Shown here in pieces: positions 7,848 to 18,868 of a stretch of DNA of 64,000 bases. Below the pieces are notes generated by a model, which saw only the letters and a list, made by a program, of their open reading frames with translations, was not told the origin of the DNA and ran no database searches. The stretch's first letter is position 1. Each line of letters begins with the position of its first letter. This DNA is from Corynebacterium macginleyi (GTDB lineage: Bacteria > Actinomycetota > Actinomycetes > Mycobacteriales > Mycobacteriaceae): positions 1 through 64,000 of the forward strand of contig NZ_REGE01000002.1 in NCBI RefSeq assembly GCF_003688935.1, given 5' to 3'. A program made the position numbers and the translations under genes.

Positions 7848-7875
7848 GCCCCCGGTGTGTCCACTTTCCGGGGGC
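7848..7875. terminator. GC-rich hairpin between convergent genes
   Basis: Stem GCCCCCGG / CCGGGGGC (eight perfect pairs) with a 12-base loop lies between the convergent DUF711 and ABC-F genes, and may stop transcription from both sides. The right half, with CACTTTCCGGGG, also resembles the IS3-type terminal sequence near 1288-1312. Confidence 0.5.
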
Positions 7876-7910
7876 GGGCCCCACCTTCTCAATGAGCATC
7901 ATCATAAGGT

Positions 7911-9542
7911 TTAAGCCAACTCGACGATCTCCATGTATTCATCGGACCACAGATCTTCATCACCGTCCGGCATGATGATTACGCGTTCAGGATCGAGTGC
8001 TTTCACCGCCCCCGGGTCGTGGGTTACCAACACCACCGCGCCCGTGTACGTATTGAGCGCATCGAGCACCTGCTCGCGAGAGACGGGGTCGAGGTTATTT
8101 GTCGGCTCATCGAGAAGCAGCACATTCGCGCGGCTGGAGACCAAGGTGGCCAGAGACAGGCGCGTTTTCTCACCGCCAGACAGCGTTCCGGCTGGCTGTT
8201 GCAGTTTATCGCCAGAAAACATAAAGGCACCCAGCAGCCCGCGCAACTCCTGCTGATCCGCATCGGGGCAGGCCTCGATGGTGTTTTCCCACACACTCTT
8301 ATCCGGGTGGATATTGTCGTGCTCCTGGGCAAAATAGCCAATGCGCAAGCCGTGGCCACTGACAATGCCACCTTCACCATCGGTACGCTCCTCCCCCGCC
8401 AAAAGCTTCAGCAAGGTGGTTTTACCGGCACCATTATATCCCAGTACGACGACCCTAGAGCCCTTATCGATGGCCAGGTCTACGCCTGCGAACACTTCCA
8501 ACGAGCCATACATCTTGGTCAGTCCCTTGGCATGCATGGGTGTCTTACCGCACGCGGCGGGCTCGGGGAACTTAATATTGGCTACCTTATCCGCAACGCG
8601 CACCTCATCGAGATCATTCATCATGCGCTCAGCTCGGTTCAGCATCTGCTTAGCAGCTGCGGCCTTGGTGGCCTTAGCACCCAATTTGGCGGCCTGCTTT
8701 TGCAGCGCGGAGGCCTTCTTTTCCGCATTCGCGCGCTCGCGGCGCCGACGCGCCTCATCGGTCGCACGAGCATCGAGATACTTCTTATATCCCATGTTGT
8801 AAACGTCCGCCTCGCCGCGGACCGCATCAAGGAACCAGACCTTATTACAGACCGCCTCGAGCAACTCCACGTCGTGGGAAATCATGACTAGCCCGCCCTC
8901 GTGCTTGGACAAAAACTGGCGGAGCCAAACAATAGAATCCGCATCCAGGTGGTTAGTCGGCTCATCGAGAAGCAACGTTGTCTGGGATTTACCCGAGCCC
9001 TCGCTGGCTGCAAAAAGGATCTGTGCTAGCTCCACGCGGCGCCGCTGGCCACCCGAAAGCGTCTTGAGTTGCTGATCCAAAACGCGCTGTGGCAAGCCTA
9101 AATTATCGCAGATTTGGGCACACTCCGAATCGGCCTCGTAGCCACCTAAGGAATCGAATTGTTCTTCCAGACGGGAATATTTAAGGATGGCCTTGTCACG
9201 GATTTTCTCATCCGCGGCCGCTTCCATTAGCTCTTGCTGCTTGTCCATCCGCCGCTTTATATCATCCAACCCGCGGGCAGAAAGCACGCGTTCGCGCGCA
9301 GTTTGTTCGATATTGCCTTCACGCGAATCCTGTGGAAGGTAGCCAATCGGGCCAGAGCGCGAAACCGTACCACCATATGGCTCGTTCTCTCCTGCCAAGA
9401 TGCGCATGGTCGTCGTCTTTCCCGCACCATTGCGGCCCACCAGCCCGATGCGGTCACCGGGTTGGACGCGGAGATGCTGGCCGGGGGCAGCGAGAAGCGT
9501 GCGGGCGCCTACCCGTACCTCAAAATCATTGGTGACAATCAC
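7911..9542 (-). CDS. ABC-F family ATPase (ribosome-associated type), 543 aa
   Basis: Two tandem ABC domains in one chain without membrane segments define the ABC-F group, cytoplasmic factors that act on ribosomes. Domain 1 has Walker A GRNGAGKTTT (about residues 37-46) and signature LSGGQRRRVELA; domain 2 has GYNGAGKTTL and LSGGEKTRLSLA. Between them lies an Ala/Lys/Arg-rich interdomain linker (about residues 255-320, with ARRRRERANAEKKA), the part that reaches the peptidyl-transferase region. Whether it is a housekeeping or an antibiotic-resistance type cannot be told. Start is GTG at 9542, with TAGACT (minus strand, 9551-9556) eight bases upstream and no ribosome-binding site, so it is probably leaderless. 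Confidence 0.88.
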   Translation of the reverse strand: MIVTNDFEVRVGARTLLAAPGQHLRVQPGDRIGLVGRNGAGKTTTMRILAGENEPYGGTVSRSGPIGYLPQDSREGNIEQTARERVLSARGLDDIKRRMDKQQELMEAAADEKIRDKAILKYSRLEEQFDSLGGYEADSECAQICDNLGLPQRVLDQQLKTLSGGQRRRVELAQILFAASEGSGKSQTTLLLDEPTNHLDADSIVWLRQFLSKHEGGLVMISHDVELLEAVCNKVWFLDAVRGEADVYNMGYKKYLDARATDEARRRRERANAEKKASALQKQAAKLGAKATKAAAAKQMLNRAERMMNDLDEVRVADKVANIKFPEPAACGKTPMHAKGLTKMYGSLEVFAGVDLAIDKGSRVVVLGYNGAGKTTLLKLLAGEERTDGEGGIVSGHGLRIGYFAQEHDNIHPDKSVWENTIEACPDADQQELRGLLGAFMFSGDKLQQPAGTLSGGEKTRLSLATLVSSRANVLLLDEPTNNLDPVSREQVLDALNTYTGAVVLVTHDPGAVKALDPERVIIMPDGDEDLWSDEYMEIVELA

Positions 9543-9586
9543 GACAGGTCAGTCTAGCAACCAAAGCCCAAGGTACTAATTCATAC

Positions 9587-9617
9587 GGAGAAGCGGTAGT
9601 GGTATTACCGCCTCCTC
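9587..9617 (-). terminator. Imperfect hairpin after the suf operon
   Basis: GCGGTA / TACCGC with a flanking imperfect GGAG / CTCC extension forms a stem just past the stop of the last suf gene. There is no T run. It is a plausible but weak terminator. Confidence 0.35.
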
Positions 9618-9635
9618 TCAGATATTTCGTGGGAT

Positions 9636-10043
9636 TTAAACCGCGAAGCCTAGAGCTTGGAGCTGCTCACGGCCTTCTTCTGAAATCATATGTGGGCCCC
9701 AGGGCGGCATCCACACCCAGTTGATACGCACGCCATCGGCAAGCTTGTTGCCAGCAACAATGTCCTCAATCTGCTCCGCAATGACGTCAGTCAACGGGCA
9801 CGCCGGCGAGGTTAACGTCATGTTGATCATGGCGAGCTCTTTGCCGTCTTCTTCCTCCAGCCACAGGTCATAGACCAAGCCCAAGTCAACAACGTTGATT
9901 CCAAGCTCCGGGTCGATGACATCACGCATAAACTCGGTGATGTCAAAGGCCCTCGATAGCTGTTCTTCCGTCTGTTCTGGCCGCTCACCGCCGGCACTGA
10001 AGGACGAATTCTCATTCTGGTAAGGGTCTACAGGATCGGTCAT
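9636..10043 (-). CDS. sufT: SufT-like metal-sulfur cluster assembly factor (MIP18/DUF59), 135 aa
   Basis: A single DUF59 domain occupies residues about 35-135, with DPELGINVVDLGLVYDLW and the conserved cysteine segment LTSPACPLTD. Proteins of this kind help deliver or mature Fe-S clusters in the SUF pathway. The N-terminal 30 residues are polar and acidic and probably disordered. Its ATG directly abuts the stop of sufU, and it is the last gene of the suf operon. The name follows the SUF-linked DUF59 proteins of other actinobacteria and firmicutes. Confidence 0.88.
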   Translation of the reverse strand: MTDPVDPYQNENSSFSAGGERPEQTEEQLSRAFDITEFMRDVIDPELGINVVDLGLVYDLWLEEEDGKELAMINMTLTSPACPLTDVIAEQIEDIVAGNKLADGVRINWVWMPPWGPHMISEEGREQLQALGFAV

Positions 10044-10495
10044 TTACTTCTCCACTTCATTGAGCGCATCTGCGGTAGCGGCCTGAAAAGCTTTCCACCC
10101 TAGCAGTGCGCATTTAACTCGTGCCGGATACTGAGAAACGCCTGCAAAAGCAACACCATCGCCGATGATGTCCTCGTCTCCTTCGTGCTGGCCACGCGAG
10201 GTGATCATGTTTTCAAACTCGGCAAGCTTCTTATTGGCTTCCTCCAAAGGCAAGCCTACAATCTCTTCTGCCATGACAGACGTCGAGGCCTGCGAGATGG
10301 AACAGCCTTCGGCGTCGTAGGACACATCCTCAACGGTCGTACCGTCCGCTGAAAGATTGACGCGCAACGTGAGCTCATCGCCACACGAAGGGTTGACATG
10401 GTGAACCTCTGCCTGGAACGGCTCGCGCAAACCCGCGTGCTGCGGATTTTTATAGTGATCCAAGATTACGTCTTGGTACATCGAATCAAGATTCA

Positions 10496-10496
<1 letters not shown>
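10044..10496 (-). CDS. sufU: SufU, zinc-dependent sulfurtransferase / Fe-S assembly protein, 150 aa
   Basis: The protein starts MNLDSMYQDVILDHYKNPQH, the usual opening of SufU/IscU-type proteins. It has the three conserved cysteines in NPSCGDEL, AEGCSISQAS and VKCALLGW. In gram-positive bacteria SufU accepts persulfide sulfur from SufS through a zinc-bound cysteine. The start overlaps the sufS stop as TAATG, so the desulfurase and its acceptor are made together. Confidence 0.93.
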
Positions 10497-11785
<1,289 letters not shown>

Positions 11786-12544
11786 TTATTGCAGGAACTG
11801 GTCGTAGCCGTCAGATTCAAGCTGGTCTGCCAACTCGGCCCCGCCGGTCTTGACAACCTGACCGTTTGCGAACACGTGCACGAAATCTGGCTGGACGTAG
11901 TTGAGGATGCGCTTGTAGTGGGTAATCATCAAGATGCCACCGTTGGTTTCTTCCCGGTATCGGTTGATGCCATCAGAAACGATGCGCAGCGCGTCCACGT
12001 CCAAGCCGGAGTCGGTCTCATCCATCACCGCGAACTTGGGCTTTAGGATGTCTAGCTGCATGACCTCGTGGCGCTTCTTCTCGCCACCAGAAAAGCCCTC
12101 GTTGACGGAGCGCGAAATAAAGGACTTATCAATCTTCAGCTTCTCGCGAGCCTCAGTAAGTTCCTTATTCCACTCACGCAGCTTCGGCGCCTCGCCGCGA
12201 ATGGCGGTCACGGCAGAACGCATGAACTGCGAGACCTTCACACCCGATACCTCGGTTGGGTACTGCATGGCCAGGAACAGGCCGGCACGAGCGCGCTCGT
12301 CGACTGGCAGGTCGAGGAGGTTTTCGCCATCGAGAAGCACCTCGCCCTCGGTGACCTCATACTTCGGGTGGCCAGCTATGGTATAAGACAAAGTAGACTT
12401 TCCGGAGCCATTCGGGCCCATGATGGCGTGAATTTCGCCGGAGTTGATGGTGAGGTTGACTCCCTTAAGGATTTCCTTGGGCTCGCCGTCTTCTTCATTC
12501 GGCAGAACCTGAGCATGGAGATTCTTAATTTCCAAAGTAGACAT
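11786..12544 (-). CDS. sufC: SufC, ABC-type ATPase of the SufBCD scaffold, 252 aa
   Basis: A soluble ABC ATPase with Walker A GPNGSGKSTLS (about residues 42-52), the SufC-specific signature region SGGEKKRHEVMQ and Walker B AVMDETDSGLD, in which the E-T-D-S-G-L-D sequence is characteristic of SufC. It binds SufB and SufD, and its ATP hydrolysis opens the scaffold for cluster assembly. It lies directly downstream of sufD. Confidence 0.95.
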   Translation of the reverse strand: MSTLEIKNLHAQVLPNEEDGEPKEILKGVNLTINSGEIHAIMGPNGSGKSTLSYTIAGHPKYEVTEGEVLLDGENLLDLPVDERARAGLFLAMQYPTEVSGVKVSQFMRSAVTAIRGEAPKLREWNKELTEAREKLKIDKSFISRSVNEGFSGGEKKRHEVMQLDILKPKFAVMDETDSGLDVDALRIVSDGINRYREETNGGILMITHYKRILNYVQPDFVHVFANGQVVKTGGAELADQLESDGYDQFLQ

Positions 12545-12574
12545 AGTTTCTGTGGTTTTCCTTCTATAAATGCG

Positions 12575-13729
12575 TTAAGCGGAGATCTTTTCCAGTTCTT
12601 CGGAAATGCGGTTTTCCAGTTCCTCTGACAAGGTTTGCACCGGAATGCGGTGGATGACCTCATTGAAGAAGCCCCGAATGATGAGGCGTCGTGCCTCTGC
12701 CTCCGGAATGCCGCGCGACATCAGGTAGAACAGCTCAATATCGTCGAAACGGCCTACCGTAGCGGCGTGGCCGGCGCCGGTGATTTCACCGGTTTCGATC
12801 TCTAAATTCGGGATGGCATCAGCGCGCGCGCCGTCCGTGAGAATAAGGTTATTATTCGTCTCATAGGTATCAGTACCCTGCGCGTTAGAGCGGATAAGCA
12901 CGTCTCCCACCCAGCAGGTACGCGCCTCGTTCTTCTTCTCACCCTGCAACGCACCCTTGTAGAGGACGTGGGAGCGGCAATTCGGAACCGAGTGATCCAC
13001 GAGCATGCGGTTTTCGAAGTACTGACCAGAATCGGCAAAATACACGCCCAGCAACTCGGCATCGCCGCCGGGAGCAGTGAAGTTCACCCGCGGGACAATA
13101 CGTACGATCTCGCCGCCGAAGATGGCGGAGTTGTGGCGCAATACAGCGTCCCGCCCCACCTGTGCCACCTGGTTAGACAAGTGCACCGCATCGTTTTCCC
13201 AGTCGACGTCCACGATGACGGTCAGGTGCGCGCCATCGCCAAGTATGAATTCCACGTTATCCGCGTGTGTGCCAGAACCGACGTATTGGAGCACCACGGT
13301 GGCCTGTGCATGGTGGCCAACCTCAATGGAGGTAGCGCCAAATGAGGTCACACCCTCACCCCTGCCCGTGTAGGTAACAGTGATGGGATCCTCCACCTCT
13401 ACCTCCGGGGCTACGGTTATCACTTGCCCCTCCGGCATGGAAGTCCATGCTTGGGCAGCCACACGGTCAGAAGGCTTGCCCACGCGTCCAAGGCGCTCGT
13501 CGTCGCGGCCTACAGTTTCCGCGGAAACGCCTGGGTGCTGGCTTACCTTAACAGCCTGGGCAACCGCCGGAAGAAATTCTCCGTTATGCAAGCCCCGCAG
13601 CTTGCGCAGGGAAATAAAACGCCATACCTCGTCGCGGCCGTGCGGTACCGGGAAATCCTCCACATTGGTAGAAGTAAAGAGGTCACCCTTGGTAATCTTA
13701 TCCGGATTGAATTCGTTCGAAGCGACCAT
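12575..13729 (-). CDS. sufD: SufD, Fe-S cluster scaffold subunit, 384 aa
   Basis: A beta-helix protein paralogous to SufB. The C-terminal half contains the conserved core RMLVDHSVPNCRSHVLYKGA and the segment GHAATVGRFDDIELFYLMSR, followed by GIPEAEARRLIIRGFFNEV, all standard for SufD. The start chosen is ATG 13729, four bases after the sufB stop. A reading to 13831 would overlap sufB and adds unrelated sequence. It forms the SufBC2D complex with its neighbours. Confidence 0.93.
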   Translation of the reverse strand: MVASNEFNPDKITKGDLFTSTNVEDFPVPHGRDEVWRFISLRKLRGLHNGEFLPAVAQAVKVSQHPGVSAETVGRDDERLGRVGKPSDRVAAQAWTSMPEGQVITVAPEVEVEDPITVTYTGRGEGVTSFGATSIEVGHHAQATVVLQYVGSGTHADNVEFILGDGAHLTVIVDVDWENDAVHLSNQVAQVGRDAVLRHNSAIFGGEIVRIVPRVNFTAPGGDAELLGVYFADSGQYFENRMLVDHSVPNCRSHVLYKGALQGEKKNEARTCWVGDVLIRSNAQGTDTYETNNNLILTDGARADAIPNLEIETGEITGAGHAATVGRFDDIELFYLMSRGIPEAEARRLIIRGFFNEVIHRIPVQTLSEELENRISEELEKISA

Positions 13730-13733
13730 TTCT

Positions 13734-15173
13734 TTAGCCGACCGATCCTTCCATTTGCAGTTCGATAAGACGGTTGAGCTCGAGGGCATACTCCATCGGC
13801 AGCTCTTTAGCAATCGGCTCAACGAAGCCACGCACGATCATTGCCATTGCTTCTTCTTCCGCAATGCCGCGCGACATCAGGTAGAACAGCTGCTCTTCAG
13901 AAACTTGCGAGACGGTCGCCTCGTGGCCCAACGTGACGTACTCATTGCGGATGTCGTTATACGGGTAGGTATCCGAACGCGAGACATTATCCACGAGCAA
14001 GGCATCACATTCCACGTTGGACGTGGAGTGGTGCGCATTTTGGTTAATCTGCACCAATCCCCGGTAGGCGGCGCGGCCGCCGGCGCGGGCAACAGACTTG
14101 GAGACGATATTGGAGGAGGTGTAGGGCGCCATGTGGGTCATCTTCGCACCAGTGTCCTGGAACTGGTTTTCACCAGCAAAGGCAACAGAGAGCACTTCGC
14201 CCTTAGCATACGGGCCGGTCATCCATACAGCTGGATACTTCATAGTGACCTTGGATCCGATATTGCCATCGACCCATTCCATGGTGCCGCCTTCTTCGAC
14301 CTTGGTACGTTTGGTCACCAAGTTGTAGACGTTGCTCGACCAATTCTGAATCGTGGTATAGCGGCAGCGGCCACCCTTCTTCACGATGATCTCCACTACT
14401 GCGGAATGCAGGGAGTCCGACTTGTAAATAGGAGCTGTACAGCCTTCCACGTAGTGAACGTAAGCATCCTCATCTACGATGATGAGGGTGCGCTCGAACT
14501 GGCCCATGTTCTCGGTATTAATACGGAAGTAGGCCTGCAGTGGAATATCGACGTGCACGCCCTTTGGGACGTAAATGAAGGAACCACCGGACCACACGGC
14601 GGAGTTGAGCGCGGAAAACTTATTGTCACCGGCAGGAATGACGGTGCCGAAATACTCTTTAAAAAGCTCCGGGTAATCGCGCAGCGCCGTATCGGTATCA
14701 ACGAAGATAACGCCCTGTCTTTCGAGGTCTTCACGAATCTGGTGGTAAACCACCTCGGACTCGTACTGTGCGGCCACGCCGGCAACCAGGCGCTGTTTTT
14801 CTGCCTCTGGAATGCCCAGCTTATCGTAGGTAGCCTTAATATCATCCGGGAGATCATCCCAGGTTTGCGCCTGCTCCTCGGTGGACTTGACGTAATACTT
14901 AATCTGGTCAAAGTCAATGCCTGACAGATCCGCGCCCCAAGTGGGAATGGGTTTTTTATCGAAGATACTCAGAGCCTTGAGACGCTGGTTGAGCATCCAT
15001 TCTGGCTCGCCCTTCTTTGCGGAAATATCGCGGACAATGTCCTCGTTCAGGCCACGGGCGGCAGCAGCGCCGGCTGAGTCCGAGTCGTGCCAGCCGTACT
15101 CATACGCACCTATAGAATCGATGATCTCGTCATCGGTCATCTTATTATCAGGTACCGATTGCGCCTGGGTCAT
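13734..15173 (-). CDS. sufB: SufB, Fe-S cluster scaffold subunit, 479 aa
   Basis: The main scaffold protein of the SUF system. Landmarks are the segment [20 protein letters not shown], the cysteine in [10 protein letters not shown], and the C-terminal [20 protein letters not shown]. The ATG at 15173 has a clear AAAGGAG upstream and overlaps the sufR stop (ATGA), so sufR and sufB are translationally coupled. A frame extending to 15314 would cover the end of sufR and is not used. It is the first structural gene of the operon. Confidence 0.95.
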   Translation of the reverse strand: MTQAQSVPDNKMTDDEIIDSIGAYEYGWHDSDSAGAAAARGLNEDIVRDISAKKGEPEWMLNQRLKALSIFDKKPIPTWGADLSGIDFDQIKYYVKSTEEQAQTWDDLPDDIKATYDKLGIPEAEKQRLVAGVAAQYESEVVYHQIREDLERQGVIFVDTDTALRDYPELFKEYFGTVIPAGDNKFSALNSAVWSGGSFIYVPKGVHVDIPLQAYFRINTENMGQFERTLIIVDEDAYVHYVEGCTAPIYKSDSLHSAVVEIIVKKGGRCRYTTIQNWSSNVYNLVTKRTKVEEGGTMEWVDGNIGSKVTMKYPAVWMTGPYAKGEVLSVAFAGENQFQDTGAKMTHMAPYTSSNIVSKSVARAGGRAAYRGLVQINQNAHHSTSNVECDALLVDNVSRSDTYPYNDIRNEYVTLGHEATVSQVSEEQLFYLMSRGIAEEEAMAMIVRGFVEPIAKELPMEYALELNRLIELQMEGSVG

Positions 15174-15907
15174 AATTCGCTCCTTTCGGTAATAGTTTTG
15201 ACAGGTGTCAAGGGGATATTTGTAGTACAAATTCCGTGGCCATCTGCGATCGAAGCCAAAGGTTGTACGTGTTTGCCTAAGAGGGCGGAAAAGACTTCCT
15301 GCTCTGCCTCGCATAGTTCGGGATGCTCGGCAGCCACCTGAGCAACCGGGCAGTGGTGCTGACAGATCTGCACGCCCTGTCCAGCACGGTCCATGGTTGC
15401 GGCGTACCCGTGCTTATCCAGGGTTTCAGCTAGTTTGCGCGCTACTTCCTCAACCGATTCTGCCGCGTCCACGGAGGGACGCACCTCGGCGATGATGCGC
15501 TCAAACCGAGCCTTCGCGAAGCTCTTGACAGCCTCTGAACCGCCCGCAGAGCGCAGCGCGGTGAGCGCTTCAGAAGCTAATTTATCGTAGGCGTGGCCAA
15601 ATTGCGCACGCCCCCGATCCGTCAGACGAAAGTGCTTTGCCGGTCGCCCACGGCCCGAGCCGGAATGCATACGCGAACGAGATACTGGACGCCGCTCGAC
15701 AACTTCCGTTAGTTGTTCTTCCACCAAAATGTCTAAATGCCGACGGATCCCAGCAGTCGAAAGACCAAGGCGTTCACCCAGGTAAGAGGCGGTTACAGGG
15801 CCATCTCTTAGCAATAGAAGCAGTACCTGCCGGCGGGTATCCCCGTCGGTGGATCGTGACTCCTTAACCGCCATGTGCGCTGCTGCCGCGCCCTGCGGAT
15901 CGCCCAT
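15170..15907 (-). CDS. sufR: SufR, Fe-S-sensing repressor of the suf operon, 245 aa
   Basis: An N-terminal winged helix-turn-helix (about residues 25-90, with [20 protein letters not shown]) is followed by a basic strand ([14 protein letters not shown]) and a C-terminal cluster-binding domain with Cys182, Cys186, Cys199 and Cys227 (ICQHHC, PELCEAE, GICTTN). In cyanobacteria and mycobacteria the SufR holo-protein represses its own suf operon and releases it when the cluster is lost. GTG/ATG choices exist, but ATG 15907 has a strong GGGAGG upstream. It is the first gene of the operon and diverges from mptB. Confidence 0.92.
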   Translation of the reverse strand: MGDPQGAAAAHMAVKESRSTDGDTRRQVLLLLLRDGPVTASYLGERLGLSTAGIRRHLDILVEEQLTEVVERRPVSRSRMHSGSGRGRPAKHFRLTDRGRAQFGHAYDKLASEALTALRSAGGSEAVKSFAKARFERIIAEVRPSVDAAESVEEVARKLAETLDKHGYAATMDRAGQGVQICQHHCPVAQVAAEHPELCEAEQEVFSALLGKHVQPLASIADGHGICTTNIPLTPVKTITERSEL

Positions 15908-16016
15908 GCCCTACAACCTCCCTTCCCTACATACAGTGTGCCTGCAGTTACGTACTCCGTGACACCGGAATTGCCGTTGCCACGGGAGCGCCATAACTGC
16001 GCCTCCATCATTAGAC

Positions 16017-16028
16017 AACACTAGTGTT
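16017..16028. promoter_or_regulatory. Perfect 12-bp palindrome between sufR and mptB, operator candidate
   Basis: AACACTAGTGTT is self-complementary. It lies about 110 bp upstream of sufR and 95 bp upstream of mptB. On the minus strand it reads on as ACACT-AGTGT-TGTCT, near to the ACACT-N5-TGTGA arrangement I recall for mycobacterial SufR. It is thus a candidate SufR operator; the second half-site is imperfect. Confidence 0.4.
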
Positions 16029-16123
16029 CCTTAATTCATTCCGGAATGCCACCAACGCCGTATCCAGGCATGACGGCGGGGGTGAATTTCTCACCCCGCG
16101 GTCCTCGCGTAAGGTCTTATGCC

Positions 16124-17848
16124 ATGATAGGGAAACTACGCGGAGCACTCGATAGCGTGAAGGCGGAATTGCCGCGCTGGGGTACCGCAGGTTCCCGCTC
16201 CGCGCAGCTACACGCCGAAGCAACCGGCGCACAAGCCGGTGATATCCGCTACGATCTAATCCCCCAGACGCCGGAGGAACAACTACACACCACGGTGCCT
16301 GAAACCCGCACGTTTTTTATCTTGCGGTGGGCTGGGACCGTGGGATCCCTTCTGATTGCCGGTGGAGCCCTGGGAGCCGGCGCATTGCCGGTAGTGGGCA
16401 ATCCTTATGATGATGTGCCCTTTGGTTCCCTCATGTCTCGCATGCTGCAGACCTCGTCCGCCCTAGTCATGGTAGGCGTGGGGCTTTTAGTTACGGCCTG
16501 GATTTTCCTCGCCCCATTTGTAGGCACCCCGCTGCGCCAGGCGCGCCGTGGCGAGGCTGCCAGCGCGCGTTACCGTCGACTCGTCTCCCCACGGCAGTTA
16601 TGGATCACTTGGGCGGGGTGGATCATCCCCCTCATCTTGACAGCGCCTTTATTTACTCAAGATATCTATTCTTATTTGGCCAATGGGTCCATCGTGGCGC
16701 AAGGGATGGACCCCTATTCCGCTGGCCCGGTTCAGCTCTTGGGCGCTGATAACGAACTTGCGCGGTCCGTGCCGTTTATTTGGGCAAATTCACCGTCGCC
16801 TTATGGCCCGGTGGCCTTGGGGCTGGCGGGCGTTGTTAGTATCATCACCGGAAACTCCATTATCCTGGGCGTAATCGCCCATCGATTGCTTTCTATCGTG
16901 GGAATAATCGTGGCCGGCTGGGCCATCACGCAGCTTGCTCGGCGATGCCGCGTCTCTCCCGCCTCCGCATTGTGGCTCGGCATCTTAAATCCGCTGACCA
17001 TCCTCCACCTCGTCGGCGGGATCCACAATGAATCCCTCATGCTTGGGTTGTCCTTGCTGGGTATGGAGCTAGGGCTAAGGGGCATCGATAAGCTCGGGCA
17101 CGATAAAAAAGGAGCCTATCTGCTGCTTTTCACCGCAGGTTTTTTCCTATCTTGCGCCGGCATGGTCAAGGTTACTGGCTTTATTGGACTTGGTTTTACC
17201 GGCATGGCGTATGCCCGCCATCTGCACGTACAGGCGCAGGTGGCGCGTTGGAAGGCCGTATTGACTGCTATTGCCGTACAGGGATTAGTACTCGTGGTTA
17301 CGATTGCCGTGATCAGTGTTATCACGGGCATTAATCTCGGGTGGGTAACCGGGCAAGGCGGTGCCGCCACGATCCGCTCCTGGCTTTCCCTGTCCACGGC
17401 AATAGGCGTCGGCACTGGTTTCCTTGGCATGTTTTTAGGGCTAGGGGATCATACCGACGCCATACTGACCATCACTCGCAGTTTCGGTGTCTTCGTTGCC
17501 TTCGCCTTTATGGTCCGCATGCTCTTTGCCACGCTACGCGGATATATCCACCCCGTGGGCGGGCTGGGAATCTCGACCTTGGTGCTTGTTATCTTCTTCC
17601 CGGTGGTCCATCCCTGGTACATCCTCTGGGCGGTCTTGCCGTTGGCGGCGTGGGCGAACCGGCACATCTTCCGGTTTAGCGTCGTTGCCTATACCGGAGC
17701 GATGAGCTTTTTCGTCCTGCCGCGCGGCTTGGGCTTGCCTGCCGGGACGGTACTTTCCATTTATATCGCTGCTGCCTGCGCATTCGCCGTGATCGCCGGA
17801 TTGTGGTGGGTTGCAATGTACCGAAATGGAATCCGTATCTTAAACTAG
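16124..17848 (+). CDS. mptB: Alpha-(1->6)-mannopyranosyltransferase MptB, 574 aa
   Basis: A polyprenyl-phosphomannose-dependent GT-C glycosyltransferase that starts the alpha-1,6-mannan backbone of lipomannan in Corynebacteriales. A cytoplasmic N-terminal stretch of about 60 residues precedes some 13 hydrophobic segments. The loop after the second segment pair carries TQDIYSYLANGSIVAQGMDP, the acidic GT-C motif region, and later WANSPSPYGPVAL. Gene order sufR-mptB-ABC-ctaA is the same in mycobacteria (Rv1460-Rv1456c) and C. glutamicum. Start ATG 16124 has no Shine-Dalgarno sequence, and TAAGGT (16110-16115) lies eight bases upstream. The frame is open to 16046, so a longer N terminus is possible. 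Confidence 0.88.
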   Translation: MIGKLRGALDSVKAELPRWGTAGSRSAQLHAEATGAQAGDIRYDLIPQTPEEQLHTTVPETRTFFILRWAGTVGSLLIAGGALGAGALPVVGNPYDDVPFGSLMSRMLQTSSALVMVGVGLLVTAWIFLAPFVGTPLRQARRGEAASARYRRLVSPRQLWITWAGWIIPLILTAPLFTQDIYSYLANGSIVAQGMDPYSAGPVQLLGADNELARSVPFIWANSPSPYGPVALGLAGVVSIITGNSIILGVIAHRLLSIVGIIVAGWAITQLARRCRVSPASALWLGILNPLTILHLVGGIHNESLMLGLSLLGMELGLRGIDKLGHDKKGAYLLLFTAGFFLSCAGMVKVTGFIGLGFTGMAYARHLHVQAQVARWKAVLTAIAVQGLVLVVTIAVISVITGINLGWVTGQGGAATIRSWLSLSTAIGVGTGFLGMFLGLGDHTDAILTITRSFGVFVAFAFMVRMLFATLRGYIHPVGGLGISTLVLVIFFPVVHPWYILWAVLPLAAWANRHIFRFSVVAYTGAMSFFVLPRGLGLPAGTVLSIYIAAACAFAVIAGLWWVAMYRNGIRILN

Positions 17849-17854
17849 GCATTC

Positions 17855-18784
17855 GTGAATGCAATTCCAGCTGATAGCCCCGCCCTGTCCTTGCAGGGCG
17901 TGGTAAAGAGATATGGCCCCACCTCAGCCGTCAATGGGCTCAGCCTGAGCGTTGCACATGGCGAAATATTCTGCCTGCTCGGCCCTAATGGTGCGGGTAA
18001 ATCCACCACCATCGAAATGTCCGAAGGCTTTATCCGTCCCACCGCCGGATCCATTAAGGTCTTGGGGATTGACCCCAGCACCGCACCGGATAGAGTTCGC
18101 GAGAAAGTGGGAATTATGCTGCAAGGCGGTGGATCCTACTCCGGCATTCGCGTGCAAGAAATGCTGGAATTAACCGCACGGTACAACACCAATCCGCTGC
18201 CACCGCACTGGTTGCTCGAAACCCTCGGCTTACAAGGCGTTGCACGTACGCCCTACCGGCGACTATCCGGCGGCCAACAGCAACGGCTTTCGCTCGCGCT
18301 CGCGGTCATCGGCAGGCCCGAGCTAGTCTTCCTCGACGAGCCCACTGCAGGCATGGATGCCCAATCGCGGCTCGCCGTCTGGGACTTAATCCGCGCCCTC
18401 AAGCGGGACGGGGTCACCGTTATAGTGACCACTCACCTCATGGATGAGGCTGAATCGCTGGCAGATCACATCGCTATCATGGATCACGGCGCGCTCGTAG
18501 CACAGGGCACGCCCGAAGAACTTACCTCCCAGGGCGATAGGGCCGGTTTTAGCTTTAGCACCAATTCCCCAGTCGATATCGAGGCAGTGCAGCAAATTGG
18601 AATCCCCGCAACCACATCGCGCCCGCTGCACTACCGGGTGAACCAGCCCAATTCACCGGAGCTGGTTTCTGCCCTCGCCGCCGAGCTCGCCCGGCAAAGC
18701 GTCCTTTTACAAAGCTTAGAATCCCATCACCGCAACCTCGAGGAAGTATTCCTCGATCTCACAGGCAGACATTTGCGCAGCTGA
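17855..18784 (+). CDS. ABC exporter ATP-binding protein, 309 aa
   Basis: A DrrA/CcmA-type nucleotide-binding subunit. Walker A GPNGAGKSTT is near residues 46-55, signature RLSGGQQQRLSLA near 140, Walker B LVFLDEPTAGMD and switch histidine TTHLMDEA follow, and a C-terminal extension of about 90 residues is typical of ABC-2 exporters. GTG start six bases after the mptB stop; translation may be coupled. The partner permease is downstream. Orthologues in mycobacteria are annotated as antibiotic-type transporters, but the cargo is unknown; the link to mptB and ctaA is conserved. Confidence 0.88.
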   Translation: MNAIPADSPALSLQGVVKRYGPTSAVNGLSLSVAHGEIFCLLGPNGAGKSTTIEMSEGFIRPTAGSIKVLGIDPSTAPDRVREKVGIMLQGGGSYSGIRVQEMLELTARYNTNPLPPHWLLETLGLQGVARTPYRRLSGGQQQRLSLALAVIGRPELVFLDEPTAGMDAQSRLAVWDLIRALKRDGVTVIVTTHLMDEAESLADHIAIMDHGALVAQGTPEELTSQGDRAGFSFSTNSPVDIEAVQQIGIPATTSRPLHYRVNQPNSPELVSALAAELARQSVLLQSLESHHRNLEEVFLDLTGRHLRS

Positions 18785-18868
18785 ATAATTCTTGTGTCTT
18801 GCCTTCACCCTACAATCACCAGTATCCAGATTCATCACGTCAAAAATTTCAAGGAACAGGCCCCGATT

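Noticed and set aside
8019..8891. Plus-strand frame of 290 codons
   Set aside because: It lies antisense within the ABC-F ATPase gene and shows no protein family features.
13380..14924. Long plus-strand frame of 514 codons
   Set aside because: It is antisense to sufD and sufB, which carry clear family motifs; the frame has no recognisable domain and arises from the codon bias of the real genes.
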